Origin: Terriglobus sp. RCC_193
GTDB lineage: Bacteria > Acidobacteriota > Terriglobia > Terriglobales > Acidobacteriaceae
Assembly: GCF_041355105.1 (NCBI RefSeq)
Contig: NZ_JBFUPK010000002.1
Location: 998,037 to 1,062,036 of the forward strand
Length of the DNA: 64,000 bases
Direction of reading: 5' to 3'
Positions 60,131-64,000 of the stretch are shown here, one piece after another. Each line of letters starts with the position of its first letter. Position 1 is the first letter of the stretch. The notes below the pieces were generated by a model. The model searched no databases and was not told the DNA's origin. It saw only the letters and a list, made by a program, of their open reading frames with translations. Made by a program: the position numbers and the translations under genes.

Positions 60131-60152
60131 ATGCCCTTCGGCACCTGTCAAT

Positions 60153-60313
60153 CGTCATCCTGAGCGAAGCCGAAGGATCTGCTTTCTTTGCGCGCTACTA
60201 CGATGCAAAAGGAAATGCTCAAATTCAACTTCACGAATGGCTCGCGCGGAGACATCCGTGGCAAGGATAAAAGAAGCTGGTCCTTCGACTTCACTTCGTT
60301 TCGCTCAGGATGG
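60153..60313. repeat. Dispersed intergenic repeat, inverted pair
   Basis: CGTCATCCTGAG (60153-60164) and CTCAGGATGG (60304-60313) bound a ~160-bp element of the same type as 49469-49633, including a 'gaaggatctgctttcttt' segment. It fills most of the gap between pyrC and the DUF3060 gene; the rest repeats TATGAGCTTCGCTT twice (60324-60337 and 60366-60379). Confidence 0.75.
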
Positions 60314-60383
60314 CCTTTGGCCGTATGAGCTTCGCTTAGGTCGCATTGCAATGAAGCACTTGGTGCATATGAGCTTCGCTTGA

Positions 60384-60752
60384 TTAGTGCTTTGCCTTCT
60401 CGAAACGATTGTTGTTTCCACGGCTGCTGTAGCGTGTTTCCGGATCGCTGACGAAGACTGTGTTGTCGTTGCCTTCCACGGGCACCGTGGTGAACTGGTC
60501 CACCCACACATGATTTTTGTTGCCTCGCACGCGAACGAAACGGCAGCGGCCATGCACCTGCACCTCATTCTCCTGGCCTTCCACATACACGGCGACGCCG
60601 CTTTCGCATGTCACGCTTTGCTGCTGCTGATTGCCAGCAATCACGGTGTCGTGCGCGCCGGGCTGGTCAAAGTCGTGCGGAGCGACCTGGCGCTGTGCAA
60701 GCAGGGATGCGGAGAAGGTGACGGTCATCACGGCGATGGCAAAGGGCTTCAT
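60384..60752 (-). CDS. Secreted DUF3060-domain protein
   Basis: A 122-residue protein with a signal peptide (residues 1-19, S-A-S-L-L-A-Q). The mature part consists of short beta strands with a recurring x-G-x-x-N-x-V pattern (V-E-G-Q-E-N-E-V-Q-V-H-G, V-R-G-N-K-N-H-V-W-V-D, V-E-G-N-D-N-T-V-F-V), typical of DUF3060 right-handed repeats. A single Cys pair (about C49 and C69) may form a disulfide. Function unknown; exported. Confidence 0.8.
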   Translation of the reverse strand: MKPFAIAVMTVTFSASLLAQRQVAPHDFDQPGAHDTVIAGNQQQQSVTCESGVAVYVEGQENEVQVHGRCRFVRVRGNKNHVWVDQFTTVPVEGNDNTVFVSDPETRYSSRGNNNRFEKAKH

Positions 60753-60783
60753 TTAGGCTGCCTCATAAGAAGGTGCAGAAGGT

Positions 60784-61173
60784 ATGAGCAGAGTAACCCG
60801 TCCTCGCGATGCCCGCCGATTTTTCAGCAGCATGATTGGCTGTCTCGTGATGTTGTGCGGTGTAGCGTTGCTGATCTCAGCGGCGATGGCGATGCATCGT
60901 TCGCGTTGCGCTCTGCGGCAGGATGAAACGGTTCTGACAAACTTTCGTGCGGAGTTTGAATCGCTCTCCGATGACACGCTGTGTCAGCGTGCCGAACAGC
61001 GAGGCGCCATCATGATGCTGGCAAGCAATGATGCGAAGTATCTGTTTCGCATCCGTCGCGAGAAGGGTCCGTGGTACTGCAGTGCGGTCGATGTGAACGT
61101 CGCTGTCAGCGCGCAGATTCATGCGGGCAAACGCGACGTCAGCCTGCAGAAGATGCCGGTGGATTGTCTCTGA
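60784..61173 (+). CDS. Small membrane-anchored protein, unknown family
   Basis: A 129-residue protein with a basic N-terminus (V-T-R-P-R-D-A-R-R), one transmembrane helix (~17-37: M-I-G-C-L-V-M-L-C-G-V-A-L-L-I-S) and a soluble, Cys-containing tail. I do not recognise a family. It is divergent from the DUF3060 gene with 31 bp between starts and convergent with lipA, with only 3 bp between stops. The frame is plausible as a real gene because it fills the gap exactly and codon use is normal. Confidence 0.55.
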   Translation: MSRVTRPRDARRFFSSMIGCLVMLCGVALLISAAMAMHRSRCALRQDETVLTNFRAEFESLSDDTLCQRAEQRGAIMMLASNDAKYLFRIRREKGPWYCSAVDVNVAVSAQIHAGKRDVSLQKMPVDCL

Positions 61174-61176
61174 GGT

Positions 61177-62091
61177 TTATTTCAGTCCGGTGGACTGTGC
61201 CTGTTCGTGTGCGTGGTAGCTGGAGCGCACCAGCGGTCCGCTCTCCACGTGCTTGAACCCCATGCGCAGCGCCTCTTCCTTCAGGAACTCGAACTCCTGC
61301 GGCGTGTAGTAACGCTTCATGGGGATGTGGTCTTTGGATGGGCGCAGGTACTGGCCGATGGTCAGGATATCAACCTTGATGGCGGCAAGATCGCGGAAGA
61401 CGTCCAGCAGTTCGTGCGTCTCTTCGCCCATGCCGACGATAATGCCGGTCTTGGTTACCTGCTTTGGGTTCAGGTCTTTCGCCAGCTTCAGGTAGCCGAT
61501 GCTGCGCTCGTAACGTCCGCCGGATTTGGCTACGCGATAGAGCCGCGGCACGGTCTCAATGTTGTGGTTCAGAATCTCCGGGCCAGCGGCAACGACGAGG
61601 CGGATGGCTTCTTCCGTGCCTTGAAAGTCGGGAGTGAGTATCTCCACCTGGCATCCCGGAGCCTGCTTGCGAATCTCATGGATCACGTTCACGAACGCTT
61701 GCGCGGCGCCAACGTTGTCATCATCGCGATTCACGCTGGTGATGACGGCATGTTGCAGGCCAAGTGTGGCAACGGCATAGGCCACACGGCGCGGCTCGTC
61801 GTGGTCAATCGGCTCCGGCTTGCCGCTGGGCACCGCGCAGAATCCGCAGCGGCGCGTGCAGCTATTGCCCAGCATCATGAAGGTGGCGGTCTTGTGGTTC
61901 CAGCACTCGCCAATGTTGGGGCAGTGAGCGCTTTCGCAGACGGTGTGCAGACCCTGCTCGCGCGTGAGCTTCTTCAGCGCATGAAAGGTCTCGCCCATGG
62001 GCGCGCGTGCTTTCAGCCACTCCGGCTTGGGTGTGGGCTTCTTCGGGGAGAGATCAATCTGGATCAGTTCCGATGCGGCTGCGGGCGTCAC
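61177..62091 (-). CDS. lipA: Lipoyl synthase
   Basis: A 304-residue radical-SAM enzyme that inserts two sulfurs into octanoyl-protein to form lipoyl. The auxiliary cluster is C52-x4-C57-x5-C63 (C-E-S-A-H-C-P-N-I-G-E-C-W) and the SAM cluster C78-x3-C82-x2-C85 (C-T-R-R-C-G-F-C). A family R-S-S-Y-H-A motif lies near the C-terminus. The start is a GTG; no ATG is suitably placed. It is divergent from the oxidoreductase at 62190. Confidence 0.97.
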   Translation of the reverse strand: MTPAAASELIQIDLSPKKPTPKPEWLKARAPMGETFHALKKLTREQGLHTVCESAHCPNIGECWNHKTATFMMLGNSCTRRCGFCAVPSGKPEPIDHDEPRRVAYAVATLGLQHAVITSVNRDDDNVGAAQAFVNVIHEIRKQAPGCQVEILTPDFQGTEEAIRLVVAAGPEILNHNIETVPRLYRVAKSGGRYERSIGYLKLAKDLNPKQVTKTGIIVGMGEETHELLDVFRDLAAIKVDILTIGQYLRPSKDHIPMKRYYTPQEFEFLKEEALRMGFKHVESGPLVRSSYHAHEQAQSTGLK

Positions 62092-62189
62092 GCTTTCATT
62101 CTACGCTTGTGGCTCAGGCGGGGTTTAATATGGCTGCGCGACGCACTGACGCGATTTCTTGCTGCCATTTGTTTAGGGGATTTTTGTCC

Positions 62190-63509
62190 ATGAGTGTTAA
62201 CACCAGCCGCCGTACCTTCCTGCTTGCCACCGGCATGACCGCTCTTGCCTCTCGCTCTGCTTTTGGAGCGAACCAGCGACTTCGCCTTGGCGTGATCGGC
62301 GCGGGTGGACGCATGAAATCTCTGTTGAATGCCGCAGAGAGCAGCGGTGTGGACTTTGAAATTGTTGCCGTCTGCGATGTCTACGCGCCCAACCGCGAGC
62401 AGGTGCAGACGAGGCCGTCCGCCACGAATGCTACGTTACATAACGACTATCGCGAGGTCGTGGACAACAAAGGCATTGATGCGGTGCTGATTGCGACGCC
62501 GGATCACTGGCATGTACGCATTGCCACGGCAGCACTCGCGGCGGGCAAGGATGTCTACCTGGAAAAGCCCGTGAACCACACTCTTGAAGAAGGTGAAACG
62601 CTACGCAAGGCGGTGCGTAACAGCAATCGGATTTTGCAGTGCGGTATGCAGCAGCGGAGTTGGCCGCATTTTCGCAACGCGGTGGCGCTGATCCAGGGGG
62701 GTGCGCTGGGCCGTGTGCCGCAGGTGCGCACCTACTGGTGGCAGAACTATGCCGTAAGCTGGGTGCCCAAGCCCGTTGACCTCGCGCAGCTTGATTGGAA
62801 GCAGTGGCTGGGCGGAGCGCCGGACCAGCCCTATGACGCGGAGAAGTTCTTCCGCTGGCGCTGGTACTGGAATTTTGGCGGGGGCGCTATGACGGACCTC
62901 TTCGCCCATTGGATTGACGTGGTGCACTGGGCACTGAAAGCTGAAGCGCCATCCATGGCGACGATGCTTGGAGACAAGTACGTTTTCACCAACTGGGAGT
63001 GCCCGGACACCATCCAGGCGGCCTTCCGTTATCCCGGCTTCGATGTGGTGTACGAGGGCATGATGAGTTCGTCCATTGACGACGGCGGTCTGGAGTTTCG
63101 CGGCACCGACGCCACGCTGAAGCTCACACGCAGCGGCATGACGGTGTGGCACGAGGGCGTGAAGGGGCCGCAAAACCCCATCCTGAAAGAAGACACCTTC
63201 CGCGATGGCACCAACGACCACATGCTGAACTTCTTTCAGTGTCTGGAGTCGCGCAAGGAGCCCAACGCGCCGGTGGAAGCCGGTATTGCCGCAGCCAATG
63301 CCGGCCACATCGGCAATCTCGCCTATAAGAACGGCGGCGTCTGGCAGTCAAAACCGCCTATAAGAACGGCGGCGTCTGGCAGTCAAAACACAGATAACGT
63401 CTTCTCCTGTGGTGGAATAGAGCAACGCACATACAGGAGACACGCAGCACATGCTGAAACGCTGGCGGGGAGAGCGCTGGTTCCACGCGCACGAAACAGC
63501 ACGCTTTGA
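62190..63509 (+). CDS. Tat-exported Gfo/Idh/MocA-family oxidoreductase, C-terminus altered by duplication
   Basis: A 439-residue protein as read, with a Tat signal (S-R-R-T-F-L-L-A-T-G). It has an NAD(P)-binding fold (L-G-V-I-G-A-G-G-R, ~33-41), the family motif E-K-P-V near 130 (V-Y-L-E-K-P-V-N-H-T) and a C-terminal substrate domain (W-R-W-Y-W-N-F-G-G-G-A-M-T-D-L-F-A-H-W-I-D). These periplasmic enzymes act on sugars and related compounds. A 35-bp tandem repeat (63320-63389) shifts the frame: without it the protein would end K-H-R-stop, about 390 residues. As it stands the frame runs on and overlaps the RDD gene start by 59 nt. Confidence 0.85.
   Translation: MSVNTSRRTFLLATGMTALASRSAFGANQRLRLGVIGAGGRMKSLLNAAESSGVDFEIVAVCDVYAPNREQVQTRPSATNATLHNDYREVVDNKGIDAVLIATPDHWHVRIATAALAAGKDVYLEKPVNHTLEEGETLRKAVRNSNRILQCGMQQRSWPHFRNAVALIQGGALGRVPQVRTYWWQNYAVSWVPKPVDLAQLDWKQWLGGAPDQPYDAEKFFRWRWYWNFGGGAMTDLFAHWIDVVHWALKAEAPSMATMLGDKYVFTNWECPDTIQAAFRYPGFDVVYEGMMSSSIDDGGLEFRGTDATLKLTRSGMTVWHEGVKGPQNPILKEDTFRDGTNDHMLNFFQCLESRKEPNAPVEAGIAAANAGHIGNLAYKNGGVWQSKPPIRTAASGSQNTDNVFSCGGIEQRTYRRHAAHAETLAGRALVPRARNSTL
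63320..63389 (+). repeat. 35-bp exact tandem duplication inside the oxidoreductase gene
   Basis: Two identical 35-bp units lie at 63320-63354 and 63355-63389; each encodes a tract read as A-Y-K-N-G-G-V-W-Q-S-K in its own frame. Thirty-five is not a multiple of three, so one frame shift results and the ancestral stop (TAA after K-H-R) is bypassed. Confidence 0.95.
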
Positions 63510-64000
63510 CGAACTGAACGGCTTGCCGCTGGCCAGCTTCAAGCGCCGAGCCTGGGCATTTCTGATTGACGGCCTGATCATCGCGATCTTGAAGGCTCCC
63601 TTTCGGCACTTTCATTTCCTGCCGGAGGCGCACAGCAGCGTGGAACTGGTGAATGAGATCGGCGAGAAGATACCTGAGCTGATCAAGTCCATTGTTTACT
63701 TTGGCGTGGCGCTGAAGTTTGGCAAAGGGCAGACGCCGGGCAAATGGCTGATGAAGATCAAGGTTCTGTCGCTGACACATGACAGTATCGGCTGGTGGCA
63801 GTCCATTGAGCGCGGCCTGGGATACGGCGCATCGCTGCTGGAGGGTGGCTTCGGCTTTTTCCAGTACTTCCTGAACGGCAACCGTATGTGCGTGCATGAC
63901 CGCATCGCGGAGACCATTGTGGTGGATATGCAGAAGCCGCGTGTGCGTCCGGCGCTGCACCCGGAGATTGACTGTGAAGAGCGCCAGATCGAAGCAGAAG
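63451..64000 (+). CDS. RDD-family membrane protein, N-terminal part (3' end outside window)
   Basis: An open frame from the ATG at 63451 to the window edge (183 residues seen). AGGAGA lies ~10 nt upstream. The N-terminal F-K-R-R-A-W-A-F-L-I-D-G-L-I-I-A is the RDD family signature, and Q-T-P-G-K-W-L-M-K-I-K-V-L-S and R-M-C-V-H-D-R-I-A-E-T-I-V follow as in the family. It has two or three hydrophobic segments. RDD proteins are inner-membrane proteins of mostly unknown function; some act as Na+/Li+ antiporters. The gene is cut by the end of the window. Confidence 0.8.
   Translation, partial: MLKRWRGERWFHAHETARFDELNGLPLASFKRRAWAFLIDGLIIAILKAPFRHFHFLPEAHSSVELVNEIGEKIPELIKSIVYFGVALKFGKGQTPGKWLMKIKVLSLTHDSIGWWQSIERGLGYGASLLEGGFGFFQYFLNGNRMCVHDRIAETIVVDMQKPRVRPALHPEIDCEERQIEAE

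Noticed and set aside
61207-62193. 328-codon plus-strand frame
   Set aside because: It is the antisense of lipA, whose cluster-binding cysteines are clear.
1-64000. CRISPR arrays, integrases, transposases or prophage genes
   Set aside because: No regularly spaced direct repeats and no recognisable recombinase or phage protein were found on either strand.

Overview
The window looks like a chromosomal segment from an Acidobacteria (Terriglobia) genome, close to Terriglobus, Granulicella or Edaphobacter. This is inferred from gene style, not from a marker gene. The clues are long TonB-dependent receptors with a carboxypeptidase-regulatory-like N-terminus, a giant choice-of-anchor-D (ASH-repeat) protein with an odd basic/membrane C-terminus, the 'cgtcatcctgagc' class of dispersed intergenic repeats, a BshA bacillithiol enzyme and moderately high GC. 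I count 41 protein genes (two cut by the window edges), one tRNA-Ser(GCU), one decayed esterase fragment, a candidate small RNA, several hairpin terminators and several operator-like palindromes.

Layout. 0-1.3 kb: C-terminus of a TonB receptor. 1.4-11.3 kb: plus-strand block with a secreted metallo-hydrolase, RNase R, HrpB helicase, a Bax-inhibitor-1-like membrane protein and a Tat-exported phosphocholine phospholipase C. 11.3-23.4 kb: a carbohydrate (uronate) utilisation locus: a TonB receptor, a hybrid IclR-HTH/periplasmic-binding-domain regulator, mannonate dehydratase (UxuA), an SDR dehydrogenase, an SMP-30/gluconolactonase protein and a 1069-residue secreted protein. Matching 17-bp palindromes in three of its intergenic regions suggest one regulon. 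23.9-26.8 kb: TPR membrane protein plus ClC channel. 26.8-30.0 kb: an arsenic resistance cassette (Acr3, ArsR, ArsM, ArsC) bounded by an intact tRNA-Ser gene on one side and a decayed copy of a tRNA-Ser 3' end on the other. 30.2-31.0 kb: ArsR/SRPBCC operon with two copies of an operator-like palindrome.

31.1-46.4 kb: surface-polysaccharide and surface-protein genes (sugar epimerase, UDP-sugar dehydrogenase, giant ASH protein, DxD glycosyltransferase and Wzx-type flippase) mixed with housekeeping genes (HI0933-like flavoprotein, gluconokinase, glutaminyl cyclotransferase). 46.4-53.6 kb: M13 metallopeptidase, OB-like secreted protein, FucP-type sugar transporter, MerR regulator, a candidate ~160-nt RNA, a lipoprotein and a zinc-ribbon membrane protein. 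53.8-60.1 kb: PyrR, aquaporin, BshA, a purine nucleoside permease-like protein, and pyrB-pyrC with an ATGA overlap. 60.4-64 kb: DUF3060 protein, small membrane-anchored protein, lipoyl synthase, a Tat-exported Gfo/Idh/MocA oxidoreductase whose C-terminus is altered by a 35-bp tandem duplication, and the start of an RDD protein.

I see no phage, transposase, integrase or CRISPR array. The strongest leads are the palindrome-linked uronate regulon with its hybrid regulator, the tRNA-flanked arsenic cassette, the twin operators of the SRPBCC/ArsR operon, the candidate small RNA near 52 kb, and a fold-back repeat with a partial second copy 11 kb away.
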